A DNA stretch of 64,000 nucleotides from Brachyspira hampsonii 30446 (lineage in GTDB: Bacteria; Spirochaetota; Brachyspiria; Brachyspirales; Brachyspiraceae): contig NZ_JH994110.1 of assembly GCF_000316195.1 (NCBI RefSeq), positions 62,001-126,000 of the forward strand, in the 5' to 3' direction. Below, one piece after another: positions 55,271 through 64,000 of the stretch. Position 1 is the first letter of the stretch; every line of letters begins with the position of its first letter. Both the position numbers and the translations under genes were made by a program. A model generated the notes under the pieces. The model was not told the DNA's origin, made no database searches, and worked only from the letters and a program-made list of their open reading frames with translations.

Positions 55271-56018
55271 ACCGCACGGTTAGAAAAATTTAAAATATAA
55301 AAAAATTTAAATTGCAATTTAAACAGTAAACAAAAAATCATATACCGTGCGTTAAATAGATTATAAATTTAATTATCACTTGGGCGGGCATTAACTTTTC
55401 AGTATTAGTTTAAAAAAAATAAAAATATAAATTTCATAAGAAAATTTAAAAATATAAAGGGTGGGGTATGTAATTCAAGTTTTAAATTTATTTACACTCC
55501 CACCCTATAGACTTATTATTTTATTATGAAATTAAAATTTTATTTGCCATTTTACTTTACTCTAATTTATTAAACCCCACCCAAGTTTTTATTAGATTTA
55601 AAACCATTACAACGCACGAAAAATATGTTTTAAAATAAAATAGTATAAAATATTATTGTCAATTAATTTATAATTTTGTTTCATTTACCGTGCGGAGTAT
55701 AGACTGTAAATTTAAAATACACTCGGACGGATACTAATAATGTAGTTTAAATAAAAAAATAAATTATAAAGTGCGTGGAGAGAGAAAAATTTTTTAATTT
55801 TTTTACTTTATTTTAATCCCCACCCTATATACTTTATAATTTTTATTTGAAATTTGTATTTTTTATGTTCTTATTGTTGTATTAGAAATTACAGCACCCA
55901 CCCAAATGCTTTTTTAATTTTTGAATTTTATTCACCGCACGGTTTATGAAATCTAAAATATAGAAAATATTAAAATAATAACTTAAACAATAAATAAGAA
56001 TCTATCTACCGTGCGTTA
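55271..56018. repeat. Nested-palindrome repeat, two copies
   Basis: Copy 1 runs from ACCGCACGG (55271) and TACCGTGCG (~55343) through CACTTGGGCGGGC (~55378), AAAGGGTGGGG (~55457), CTCCCACCCT (~55497) and CCCCACCCAAG (~55575) to AACGCACG (~55611). Copy 2 runs from TACCGTGCGG (~55687) through decayed ACTCGGACGG, AAAGTGCGTGGAGAGAG (~55768), CCCCACCCT (~55819) and CACCCACCCAAA (~55893) to ACCGCACGG (~55934). A last TACCGTGCG is at ~56007. They fill the whole gap between the convergent CapD-like gene and lepA. Confidence 0.85.
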
Positions 56019-56048
56019 TAAATAACATCGAATAAATTTATTCAAAAA

Positions 56049-57860
56049 TTATTTATTATTGTCATCAGTTTTAAGTACACTTATGAATGCGTCCTGAGGT
56101 ATCTCTACACTTCCAATAGCTTTCATTCGCTTTTTACCTTCTTTCTGCTTTTCAAGAAGTTTTCTTTTTCTAGTGATATCTCCGCCGTAACATTTAGCTG
56201 TAACATTTTTCCTTAAAGCACTAATATTTTCTCGTGCTATAATACGCCCGCCTATTGCAGCCTGTAATGGAATCTGAAACATATGCTTTGGAATGAGATG
56301 TTTTAATTTTTCTATGATTTGTCTTCCGCGGCTTTCTGCATTGCTTCTATGTGCCATAAATGATAAAGCATCTACCACTTCTCCATGAACAAGTATATCT
56401 ATTTTTTCTATTTGGCTTTCTCTGAAGTCTGAAAAATCATAGTCGAATGAAGCATATCCTCTTGATATGGATTTTAATTTATCATAAAAGTCATAAACTA
56501 CTTCTATTAAAGGCAAATCAAATTTAATTTCTGCTCTTTTATCATCTAAATAATTTAATGATGTCTGAGTACCTCTTCTGTCTATGCAAAGAGAAATAAT
56601 ATTACCTAAATAATCTGTAGGCACTATTATAAGAGCATTTATAAAAGGCTCATAACATTTTTCTATGTATTGTGCTGTAGGAAAATCTGCAGGATTATCG
56701 ATAATTTTCTCTTCGCCGTTTGTGAGTTTTAATTTTACCTCTACCGATGGGCTAGTTATTACAAGATTGAGATTAAACTCTCTTTCAAGTCTCTCCTGAA
56801 CAATCTCTAAATGTAAAAGTCCTAAAAATCCGCATCTGTATCCGAAACCCAAAGCTATAGAACGTTCTGGTTCATACACTAAAGAAGCGTCATTTAATTT
56901 TAATTTTTCTAATGCCTTCTGTAGACTAGTATAATCTTCATCTTCAGCTGGAAATATACCAGCAAATACCATAGGAAGAACTTCTTTATATCCTATTAAA
57001 GGTTCATTAGATGGATTTTCTTCAAGTGTTATAGTATCTCCTATCTTTATGTCGGATATATTTTTAATGCCTGCAATGATGTATCCTACCTCTCCGCTTT
57101 TAAGTTCATTAGCTGATTTAAGTCCAAGCAAAAGTGTACCGCATTCTTCAACTTCGTACTCTGCTTTAGTTTCCATTAAAAGAAGTTTATCATTTTTTTT
57201 GATAGAGCCGTCAAATATTCTCACTATCATAACAGCACCGCGGAAAGGATCATAATAAGAATCAAATATCAATGCCCTAGTTTTTTTATTAGTATTATCT
57301 TTTGGGGCTGGTATAATCTTCACAACTGCTTCAAGTATTTCATCAATACCTATATCATTTTTAGCACTTGCAAGTACAACATCATCTTTATTAACGCCGA
57401 ACTCTTTTTCCATTTGTTCTTTACAAAGCTCAATATTAGCAGCAGGCAAATCTATTTTATTAATAACAGGTACAATCTCCAAATTATTTTCAAAGGCAAG
57501 ATAAAAGTTAGAAATAGTCTGAGCCTCCACTCCCTGAGCAGCGTCAACTACTAATATAGCACCCTCGCATGCGGCAAGTGAACGGGAAACCTCGTAATTA
57601 AAGTCAACATGACCTGGGGTATCTATCAAATTAAGAGTATATACTTCTCCGTCTTTAGACTCATAAGAAAGTTTTACAGCTTGGCTTTTTATAGTTATTC
57701 CTCTCTCTCTTTCTATATCCATAGAATCTAATATTTGAGCTTTCATCTCTCTGCTTGATACTGCTTTTGTATGCTCGATAATTCTATCGGCTAATGTGCT
57801 TTTGCCATGGTCAACATGTGCTATGATACAGAAATTTCTAATTTTTTCAGCGTATGACAT
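56049..57860 (-). CDS. lepA: Elongation factor 4 (LepA)
   Basis: A 603-aa translational GTPase, full length. G1 'AHVDHGKST' (14-22), G2 '[12 protein letters not shown]', G3 'DTPGHVDF', G4 'NKIDLP'. The LepA-specific C-terminal domain has '[20 protein letters not shown]' and '[20 protein letters not shown]'. It works on the ribosome, back-translocating or rescuing stalled complexes under ionic stress. Monocistronic on the minus strand. Confidence 0.97.
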   Translation of the reverse strand: MSYAEKIRNFCIIAHVDHGKSTLADRIIEHTKAVSSREMKAQILDSMDIERERGITIKSQAVKLSYESKDGEVYTLNLIDTPGHVDFNYEVSRSLAACEGAILVVDAAQGVEAQTISNFYLAFENNLEIVPVINKIDLPAANIELCKEQMEKEFGVNKDDVVLASAKNDIGIDEILEAVVKIIPAPKDNTNKKTRALIFDSYYDPFRGAVMIVRIFDGSIKKNDKLLLMETKAEYEVEECGTLLLGLKSANELKSGEVGYIIAGIKNISDIKIGDTITLEENPSNEPLIGYKEVLPMVFAGIFPAEDEDYTSLQKALEKLKLNDASLVYEPERSIALGFGYRCGFLGLLHLEIVQERLEREFNLNLVITSPSVEVKLKLTNGEEKIIDNPADFPTAQYIEKCYEPFINALIIVPTDYLGNIISLCIDRRGTQTSLNYLDDKRAEIKFDLPLIEVVYDFYDKLKSISRGYASFDYDFSDFRESQIEKIDILVHGEVVDALSFMAHRSNAESRGRQIIEKLKHLIPKHMFQIPLQAAIGGRIIARENISALRKNVTAKCYGGDITRKRKLLEKQKEGKKRMKAIGSVEIPQDAFISVLKTDDNNK

Positions 57861-58286
57861 TTATAAAATATATCCTTATTATTAAAATTGATTGATATTA
57901 AAAATATTAAGCTTTTCTATTGATGATATATTATAATATAGGGAGTTTGTTTTTGCAAATAATTTTCTTTATTAGTTTTATATACAAAATGCATATTTAC
58001 TTTTTAATTATTTTTTATATTGTTTTATATAATTTATTTTTTAGCCTTCTATAATAATTCAAATATAAATAAAAATAATTATTATAATAAAAACTCAATT
58101 TTCTAAACTCATATCTCATTTGTAGAATAATATGATAAGAGATATTATATTTCTAGAATTTGATATAGCTTTGCATCATTATAATAAAACATCTGAAATA
58201 ATGTTGCTTAATAATAACTGCTTGACTTTTTATATATAAATATTAATTTATATATATCAATCTATATTTAATATTAGGAAATAAAA
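57861..58286. other. AT-rich divergent intergenic region
   Basis: 426 bp between lepA and the binding-protein gene. TTGACT at 58222-58227 on the plus strand could be the -35 of the downstream gene, but no -10 stands out at 16-18 bp. No ORF with a ribosome-binding site and no repeat seen. Confidence 0.5.
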
Positions 58287-59045
58287 GTGAAAAAAATCAT
58301 ATTAATTATATTAATAATTTTATCATTATCATGTAAAAAATCTAATGAAAACATTTATTTTAAAAAAGCTCCTTCTGCAAACCAATACATTAATGTAGGA
58401 ATATATGTTTATGATTATCCTTTCGGATATATATCTAATGGCAATATAGGCGGATTTGATTATGATTTAGTTAATGAAATATCAAAAATATCAGGCTCAA
58501 ATATGATTTTTTTTCCCATGCGTTTTGAAGAACTTATACCCGCTTTAGAAACTAAAAAAATAGATATGATTGCAGCTGGAATGAGTGTAACAGAAGAAAG
58601 AAAAAAATATCTTACATTTTCTGATAAATATTATACATCAAGTCAGGCTGTATTGGTAAGTATAGATAATGAATCAATACAAACAGAAGAAGATTTGATA
58701 GGCAAAAAAGTAGGGGTTATAAGAGACACTGTAGCTGATAATATGATTTCGGAAAAAGAAGGAATAGAAATAGAAAGATTCGACACAGGAAGCAGTATAA
58801 TCCTTTCATTAAAGGTTGGAAATATTGATGCCGCCATTTTTGACAAAGAAACATGCAATCATTTTCTTAGATATGATAAAAGTATAAAACTTGTCAATAC
58901 TATAGAATACCCTCAGGAAGATTATGCTATAGCATTTAGAAAAGAAGAAAATGTCTTTATAAATGAAGTAAACAAAGCCATATCACAGATAATGACTAAT
59001 GGATTTTATGAGCTATTAATACAAAAGCATTTAGGCACCAATTAA
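58287..59045 (+). CDS. Amino acid ABC transporter substrate-binding lipoprotein
   Basis: A 252-aa precursor. A short signal peptide ends in the lipobox 'LSLSC' (Cys16). The mature protein is an SBP_bac_3 type periplasmic binding protein: 'VGIYVYDYPFGYISNGNIGG' and 'FDYDLVNEISKI', then 'MIAAGMSVTEERKKYLTFSD' with the typical Arg for the ligand carboxylate, 'LIGKKVGVIRDTVADNMI' and 'DYAIAFRKEENVFINEVNKA'. It captures a polar amino acid. Start is GTG at 58287, with AGGAA upstream and no nearer ATG. No permease or ATPase gene follows, so it is an orphan binding protein. Confidence 0.87.
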   Translation: MKKIILIILIILSLSCKKSNENIYFKKAPSANQYINVGIYVYDYPFGYISNGNIGGFDYDLVNEISKISGSNMIFFPMRFEELIPALETKKIDMIAAGMSVTEERKKYLTFSDKYYTSSQAVLVSIDNESIQTEEDLIGKKVGVIRDTVADNMISEKEGIEIERFDTGSSIILSLKVGNIDAAIFDKETCNHFLRYDKSIKLVNTIEYPQEDYAIAFRKEENVFINEVNKAISQIMTNGFYELLIQKHLGTN

Positions 59046-59052
59046 TACACAA

Positions 59053-59306
59053 TACTTGTTTTAAAACTACTTAATAAGATTATATATAATATTTTCATAA
59101 TTTATCAATTATAAAAACAATATTTGTTATATAGATTAACATTTTAGTATACGAACATGCAGTCATTTATACTGATACCATATACCTACCGTCATAACTC
59201 AGAGTGAACCAGCACATATTGCACAAACGAAATTAGTTTACCACCCTACTGCTACGATTAGAAAGGCTAGCCGGCAATATAAATAGCAATAGTTTTTAAA
59301 CAAGTA
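59053..59306. mobile_element. MITE-like element with terminal inverted repeats
   Basis: TACTTGTTTTAAAACT (59053-59068) and AGTTTTTAAACAAGTA (59291-59306) are near-perfect inverted ends of a 254-bp segment. The middle (about 59152-59278) is clearly richer in G+C than its surroundings. It contains ATATTGC ... GCAATAT arms around a ~50-nt loop. On the minus strand the richer part reads as a broken frame ('ILPASLSNRSSRVVN', stop, 'FRLCNMCWFTLSYDGRYMVS'), perhaps a transposon remnant or a structured RNA. A single left-end-like TACTTGTTTTAAAACT also occurs at 20807-20822. Together with this element, the 59046-59452 gap holds no gene. Confidence 0.5.
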
Positions 59307-59452
59307 TATAAAAAATATTTAATCTCTATGTAAAATTACTATATACAAAATGTTTTATAAGTAAATTTTTTTCTAATTAAACTTGAATAATATAAAACAA
59401 TTATTATATTTATAATATATAAAATAATAAACTGTGAATGGGAGTATTGATT

Positions 59453-59875
59453 ATGAAACCTAATTTAATATTAATGGGTCATGGCAATTTAGCATCCACA
59501 TTTATTGAATCAGCAAAGATGATATTAGGTAATTTATCAGATTATGATGTAATAAATTTGCAGGCAGATAATACCTTCGATCATATAGAAAATCAGTTAA
59601 AAGAATTATTAGAAAAATACAAAAATAATCAAGTTTTAATAATGACAGATCTATATGGAGGAACCCCTTTTAATATAGCGAGCAGGTTTTATAGAAAAAA
59701 TGACAATATCTGTTTAATAAGCGGAATGAACTTAGACATGGTATTGGAATATTTTTCTTCAGATCTTGATTATAATATGAAAAAATTTATAGATGAAATT
59801 ATAAGTGTTTCAAAAGATTCAATAGCATTGTATTCCAAAAATGAATATGAAATATATGCCGATATAGATTTATAA
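59453..59875 (+). CDS. PTS EIIA component, mannose/fructose family (stand-alone)
   Basis: A 140-aa EIIA-Man domain. 'ILMGHGNLASTFIESAKMIL' carries the phosphorylated His (residue 10). 'VLIMTDLYGGTPFNIASRFY' is the second hallmark block, and 'LISGMNLDMVLEYF' the third. It receives phosphate from HPr and passes it to an EIIB, or acts as a regulator when alone. The ATG at 59453 is chosen because GGGAG lies 8 nt upstream; the ATG at 59438 has no site and would add only five residues. No EIIB/C/D genes are nearby, so a regulatory role is likely. Confidence 0.88.
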   Translation: MKPNLILMGHGNLASTFIESAKMILGNLSDYDVINLQADNTFDHIENQLKELLEKYKNNQVLIMTDLYGGTPFNIASRFYRKNDNICLISGMNLDMVLEYFSSDLDYNMKKFIDEIISVSKDSIALYSKNEYEIYADIDL

Positions 59876-59934
59876 ACTTTAATTATTAATATTTTTTTCG
59901 ATAATATTAATGTTTATTATTTGGATATTATTTT

Positions 59935-60720
59935 ATGTTTACAGAATATATTAAGCATGCATTAGGAAACTTTAGCATTTTAGAAATAACAACAAGAATA
60001 TTAGTAGCGTATATTATGGGGATTTTTATAGGCTGGGAAAGAGAACAGCATAAAAAACCTATAGGAAGCCGAACTACAAGTATAGTTTGTATGGGAGCAG
60101 CACTTTTATCCTGCTATGAAGATGTATTTGCAAGTGCTATAATTTTAGAAAATACTGAACTAGCTAAATTAGGAACAGCAGTCTTAAGCAAAGTACCAGA
60201 TTATAACAGAATATCAGCACAAATAGTTTCAGGAATCGGTTTTTTAGGGGCTGGAATGATCATACAAAATAGAGGAAAACTTCATGGTATAACAACTGCC
60301 GCCATAGTTTGGGTTACTGCATGTATAGGAATAGTAATAGGATCAGGACAATGGGTACTATCTACTATAGGATGTATATGTATATTTTTAAGCACTTCCA
60401 TATATAGATTTTTTATACCATATTATATATCAAATAAAAAAAGAGCTATAGTATATTTAATAGAGCATTCTTCGAAAATAGATTTTGAAACTGAATTAGG
60501 CGAATTTGGAATTAGACTTATTAATTTAGAGATAGTTGGATGGAAAGAAAATACTAATAAAAGTACACCTAATATTATTAGTAAAATAAATATATTTGTG
60601 CCTCAATTAGATTATAAAAATATAGAAAATATTTTTGTAAGTTTAAATATAAAGCCTTTAAAAATGCTGCATAATATGAGAGAAAAGATTGACTTTAATA
60701 GTATTGAAAAATTATTATGA
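59935..60720 (+). CDS. MgtC/SapB family membrane protein
   Basis: A 261-aa inner-membrane protein. The N-terminal ~165 residues have four to five helices with MgtC blocks 'MGIFIGWEREQHKKPIGSRT', 'QIVSGIGFLGAGMIIQNRGK' and 'GITTAAIVWVTACIGIVIGS'. A soluble ACT-like C-terminal domain (~170-261) follows. In pathogens MgtC is linked to Mg2+ starvation and ATPase control; the general family function is uncertain. It has a longer loop than usual after helix 2 ('YEDVFASAIILENTELAKLG'). Its stop overlaps the next start (ATGA), so the two are coupled. Confidence 0.87.
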   Translation: MFTEYIKHALGNFSILEITTRILVAYIMGIFIGWEREQHKKPIGSRTTSIVCMGAALLSCYEDVFASAIILENTELAKLGTAVLSKVPDYNRISAQIVSGIGFLGAGMIIQNRGKLHGITTAAIVWVTACIGIVIGSGQWVLSTIGCICIFLSTSIYRFFIPYYISNKKRAIVYLIEHSSKIDFETELGEFGIRLINLEIVGWKENTNKSTPNIISKINIFVPQLDYKNIENIFVSLNIKPLKMLHNMREKIDFNSIEKLL

Positions 60721-61580
60721 ATATAGATGTATGTATAGAAAATCTAAAAATAGATAATTATCATGTAAAAGAAAAAATAGTACGAATATCACCTATAACC
60801 ATATTTTCTAATAAAGATATTAATTTAGTAAATTTAATTTGGTATATAAATAATTTCCATTTTTTCGATTTCTATAAAATAAATGACTATGAATTATTAT
60901 CCATAAGTAAAATAATAAGTGCAGTAATGGAAAATTATAAATATAATGGAAGTATTGATAATGATACTATATTAGAATGTATTGACTTTCTAAATATAAT
61001 ATTAGAATATTCAAAAAAAGAAGTCATTTCCAAAATATTTAAAAAACACAGTAATGCTGATATAGAAAAAATTTATTTAAAACTAAATGATGATGCTGAA
61101 ATTAATATTAATTCACACTTTGAGTCAGACAATATAATTCATATTATTTTTACATACAAACAAAGAAGTTTTTCATCAAAAGTTTTTTTCAGCAGAAAGA
61201 TCGATATTTTTTTTATGGTTCTTGAAAATATATTTAAGATATTGATTAATAATAACATATTAAATACTTTATATGTACATGATTTTAATAATATTGATTT
61301 AGTAAATGCTGATAAAAAAAATATGCCTGAAATGGATTTTATATTTAAATTAAATGAAATATCTCAAAAAGAGGATATTAAAAAAATAAATAATAAATTG
61401 GATTTAATAAAAACATTTATAAAGTATTATAATCATAATATTATAATAAATTATTTTGATGATAATGAGATTTTAGATATAATTTTAAATAATTTTAATA
61501 AAAGAAATTTTATATTAGTAACTGATAATGAAGAAAGATTATATAGTTTAATTCAAAAACCAGAATTAACGCACGGTTAA
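60717..61580 (+). CDS. Hypothetical protein coupled to MgtC
   Basis: A 287-aa soluble protein, very rich in Ile, Asn and Lys, that I do not recognise. There is no signal peptide, membrane helix or catalytic motif. It has mixed helix/strand character ('NIIHIIFTYKQRSFSSKVFF', 'MVLENIFKILINNNILNTLY'). Its ATG overlaps the MgtC stop by 4 bp, so it is translated together with MgtC and may regulate it. The last codons (T-H-G-stop) are read from the ACGCACGGTTAA box of a palindromic repeat, so the repeat has replaced or extended its natural C-terminus. Confidence 0.7.
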   Translation: MNIDVCIENLKIDNYHVKEKIVRISPITIFSNKDINLVNLIWYINNFHFFDFYKINDYELLSISKIISAVMENYKYNGSIDNDTILECIDFLNIILEYSKKEVISKIFKKHSNADIEKIYLKLNDDAEININSHFESDNIIHIIFTYKQRSFSSKVFFSRKIDIFFMVLENIFKILINNNILNTLYVHDFNNIDLVNADKKNMPEMDFIFKLNEISQKEDIKKINNKLDLIKTFIKYYNHNIIINYFDDNEILDIILNNFNKRNFILVTDNEERLYSLIQKPELTHG

Positions 61581-61992
61581 CAAAATTTATAATATAATAA
61601 AATTTGAATTGCAAATATATTTATATTTTTAGCTTAATTTTGCGTGCGGAGTTAAAAGCAATAAATTTAAAAAAAACTTGGGCGGGCAGCTAAAAATTCT
61701 AATTAAGCAAAAAAGAAAATAAAAACAACAATTACAAATAAAAATTATAAGACTAGAGGGTGGGAAAATGTAATTAGTTTTTAAACTTAAATTACATCTC
61801 CCGCCCTCTAAATTTAAAGCTATATTTTGAATTTCAGTATTAGTTACATTTAAAGCCGAATTAGAATTATTAACACCCACCCAAGTGATTATTAAGTTTT
61901 AAGTTTACATACCGCACGGATAACTTAATTTAATTTATAGATAAGTTTATAACTTTAATTAAGCTATATTATAAAGTATTACTTTGCGTGCG
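61568..61992. repeat. Nested-palindrome repeat, one complete copy with both terminal hairpins
   Basis: The clearest copy. Order: AACGCACGG (61568), GCGTGCGG (~61642), ACTTGGGCGGGC (~61676), AGAGGGTGGGAAAATGTAAT (~61755), ATTACATCTCCCGCCCTCT (~61790), CACCCACCCAAG (~61875), ACCGCACGG (~61911) and TGCGTGCG (~61985). The inner stem extends over ~18 bp (GAGGGTGGGA..ATGTAAT with ATTACAT..TCCCGCCCTC). It lies between convergent genes. Confidence 0.88.
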
Positions 61993-62109
61993 ATTTATAT
62001 TTTTCATTCCATTAGCTTATAAAAATATATCAACTTTTTTGTACCAACGCTAAAATATACTTCGTCAAAGTTTCAAAAATATAAACAGTATTTATTAAAT
62101 TTATGTTTA

Positions 62110-62406
62110 TTATTTTTTGATAATATTAAATTTATCCAGCTTAGAACCTGCATTTCCAATTTCTATTGAACCTTCGATATCAGAAATAAATAATATTTTT
62201 ATTATAATAGCTGGATCTTCTGGTCCTATATATGTAACAGTATATGAATTTCCTTCACCTTCAACCTTTTTATCAATAGGATTCGCCTCTTCTATAATCG
62301 GTACAGAAACATCTCCATCATCATTTATTATCATATACGGTTCATTTTGTATATAGTCTAAATACCAATTACCTTTATATATAGGGTCTATTTTTACATT
62401 ATTCAT
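62110..62406 (-). CDS. Hypothetical protein (98 aa)
   Basis: A small soluble protein, beta-rich by appearance ('DPIYKGNWYLDYIQNEPYMI', 'YTVTYIGPEDPAIIIKILFI'). No signal peptide, membrane segment or known motif. A strong AAGGAG site 6 nt before the ATG and a well-formed frame support it as real. It reads like a small lipocalin-like or beta-sandwich protein, but no family is recognised. Neighbours are a palindromic repeat downstream and smc divergent upstream. Confidence 0.65.
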   Translation of the reverse strand: MNNVKIDPIYKGNWYLDYIQNEPYMIINDDGDVSVPIIEEANPIDKKVEGEGNSYTVTYIGPEDPAIIIKILFISDIEGSIEIGNAGSKLDKFNIIKK

Positions 62407-62710
62407 ATTTAAACTCCTTTTTCATAATTTTTATATAAAAATTGTATAATATAAAATTTATTCTGTCAATTTTGTTAGTCATAGATATATATGTTACTAA
62501 TTTGTTAATAGATAAATTAATATTTTATTATAACAAAATTATGATAATCTTCATATTTACTATGCATTATACCGAAAATGATAAAGGATATTAACATACA
62601 AAACAAATAAATTTACAGTATTTTTATATATTATAGATTATTAAATTTAATTGATTATTTTTTAATAGAATTGTATAATTATTAAATATACACTTAACAT
62701 AGGAAAAGAG
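62407..62710. other. Divergent intergenic region upstream of smc
   Basis: 304 bp of AT-rich DNA between the 98-aa gene and smc. It must carry both promoters; no convincing -35/-10 pair can be chosen. No repeat or ORF seen. Confidence 0.5.
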
Positions 62711-64000
62711 ATGTACATAAAGAATCTTAATTTGCACGGATTCAAATCATTTGCCATAGAAACGAATATAGAGTTTAATGAAGGCGTTACCGTAGTGCTT
62801 GGACCAAACGGAATAGGTAAAAGCAATATAGTAGAGGCTTTCCTATGGGTTATGGGCGAACAGTCAGCAAGCAGATTAAGAATAGACAGCTCAAAAGGGC
62901 TTGAAAGCGTTATATTTCATGGTACTGATACTAGAAAACCATCATCTCTCGCACAAGTTGCTCTCACTTTAGATAATAAATCAAGATGGATAAAAAAATA
63001 CGATACAGATGAAGTTATAGTTACAAGAAAGTACTATAGAAAAGGATTATCAGAATACTATATCAATGATGAACAGGTAAGATTAAAAGATATAGTTGAT
63101 ATGTTTTTGGATACCGGACTTGGTAAAAATGCATATTCTGTTATTAAGCAGGGTACAGTTTCCGAAATAGCAAAACAGAGACCTGAAGAGAGAAGAAGTA
63201 TTATAGAAAATGCTGCAGGGATAAGCAAATATCTCGAAAGAAGAAGGGAAGCTGCTAAAAAGTTAGAAGAATCCGAAAGAAACCTTGATAATGTTAAAAT
63301 AGAAATAAAGAATGCTGAAAAACATTATAAATCGCTAAAAGAGCAGGCAGCAAGAACTGAAAAATATTATAATCTTAAAGATGAGCAGAAAAAAATAAAT
63401 ATAAGTTTAAATGTTAATCAAGTAAAAAAATTAAAAATCACTTTAGAAGATCAAAATAAAAGCCTTGAAGAACATACAAATAAAAAATTAGAATTAGAAA
63501 AAGAACTTCAGGATTTAGATAAACAAAAACAGCAAGAGCTTTTAAAATTTGAAGAAACAAGAACATTATCTATAGAACTTGATAAACAGGTTTCACTCAT
63601 AATGACAGAACTTACTCATATAGAAAAGATGTCAAATCAATTAAAAAATCAGCTTGATAATGCCGGCAAAGAAAAAGATGAAACTATTAACAGAAAAAAC
63701 TCTCTTTTAAAAAGAATAGAAGAAGATAAAAATCAAATAGCCGAACTTGAAGAAGAAGTAAAAACTATAGCTGAAAATATAGAAAAATCTCTTAAGGAAC
63801 AAGAAGCAGAAGAAACTAATATTGCAAATGAACAAAATAAAATAGCTGCTCTAAATGATAAAATATCTGCCTTAACAAATGAAAATCAAAATGCTGCATT
63901 AAAAATTGCTGATGCAAGAGAAATACAATTAGAAGTTATAAATAAAATAATTACAGAGATAGATGAAAAGAAAAAAGATGTAATGGGCAATAGTTTTTAT
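62711..64000 (+). CDS. smc: Chromosome segregation protein SMC (5' part, runs off window)
   Basis: The frame opens at ATG 62711 with AGGA 7 nt upstream and is still open at base 64000 (430 codons seen). The N-terminal head has 'MYIKNLNLHGFKSFA', Walker A 'GPNGIGKSN' (31-39; Ile in place of the usual Ser), 'WVMGEQSASRLR', and the Q-loop region 'VIKQGTVSEIAKQRPEERRS'. A long coiled coil starts near residue 165 and continues to the end. A full SMC has ~1150-1200 residues with a hinge and a C-terminal head beyond this window. It compacts and resolves chromosomes together with ScpAB. Confidence 0.93.
   Translation, partial: MYIKNLNLHGFKSFAIETNIEFNEGVTVVLGPNGIGKSNIVEAFLWVMGEQSASRLRIDSSKGLESVIFHGTDTRKPSSLAQVALTLDNKSRWIKKYDTDEVIVTRKYYRKGLSEYYINDEQVRLKDIVDMFLDTGLGKNAYSVIKQGTVSEIAKQRPEERRSIIENAAGISKYLERRREAAKKLEESERNLDNVKIEIKNAEKHYKSLKEQAARTEKYYNLKDEQKKINISLNVNQVKKLKITLEDQNKSLEEHTNKKLELEKELQDLDKQKQQELLKFEETRTLSIELDKQVSLIMTELTHIEKMSNQLKNQLDNAGKEKDETINRKNSLLKRIEEDKNQIAELEEEVKTIAENIEKSLKEQEAEETNIANEQNKIAALNDKISALTNENQNAALKIADAREIQLEVINKIITEIDEKKKDVMGNSFY

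Noticed and set aside
59152-59280. Core of the MITE-like element considered as a tmRNA, SRP RNA, RNase P or riboswitch
   Set aside because: None of the diagnostic motifs of these RNAs could be found on either strand.
61629-61880. Minus-strand 83-codon ORF with ATG inside the palindromic repeat
   Set aside because: It is read through the repeat boxes, has low complexity and no ribosome-binding site. The boxes are conserved as inverted repeats, not as codons.

Overview
The window is AT-rich DNA (roughly a quarter G+C by eye) from an anaerobic bacterium. The gene set points to a spirochaete of the Brachyspira type: a V-type ATPase operon with a DUF2764 subunit, a two-gene pyruvate:ferredoxin-oxidoreductase-like enzyme, bcd-etfBA, RfaE-type heptose kinase, MCP chemoreceptors and many small lipoproteins. 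The genus assignment is inference; no rRNA is present.

Layout: 1-1960 is a tandem array of ~350-bp palindromic intergenic repeats. 2-9.2 kb (minus strand) has a cystine symporter, a two-gene AAA ATPase / PD-(D/E)XK-like pair that could be a defence module, and the 2-oxoacid oxidoreductase genes. 9.5-20 kb (mostly plus) has a chemoreceptor, an outer-envelope-type protein, PepSY-like and lipoprotein genes, tRNA-Ala(GGC), tRNA-Gly(UCC), a DJ-1/PfpI protein, an isochorismatase-like hydrolase and three decayed genes (a methyltransferase, an unknown gene and a lipoprotein). 20-29.4 kb is housekeeping: trmD, rfaE1, lspA, two pseudouridine synthases, dnaX, plus an LRR protein and a DUF1349 protein.

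29.6-40.8 kb is the most unusual region. It is one tightly packed minus-strand operon of eight genes with its own promoter: three dynamin-like GTPases, a tail-anchored small protein, a 58-aa ORF, a 1042-aa HerA/DUF87-type ATPase with a glycine-rich membrane-like segment, a repeat-bearing HNH-type non-specific nuclease toxin and a probable immunity protein. A nearly identical 30-bp terminator hairpin lies at both edges of the cassette, as if it had been inserted behind the V-ATPase operon. The genes together suggest a membrane-remodelling/ATPase machine linked to a nuclease effector (inter-bacterial toxin delivery or anti-phage defence).

40.8-48.4 kb is the V-ATPase operon (E, DUF2764, A, B, D, I, K). 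Its K subunit keeps every Na+-site residue known from Enterococcus hirae NtpK. 49.3-52.3 kb is acyl-CoA dehydrogenase-etfB-etfA. 52.6-64 kb has hpt, a CapD-like dehydratase, lepA, an amino-acid-binding lipoprotein, a PTS EIIA-Man domain protein, MgtC with an overlapping unknown gene, a small hypothetical gene, and the start of smc, which runs off the window.

Eight loci carry the same family of nested inverted repeats (outer CCGCACG/CGTGCGG, middle TTGGGCGGG/CCCACCCAA, inner AAGGGYGGGG/CCCACCCT). They sit mainly just behind genes and supply or touch the stop codons of at least three CDSs. I do not recognise a named family.
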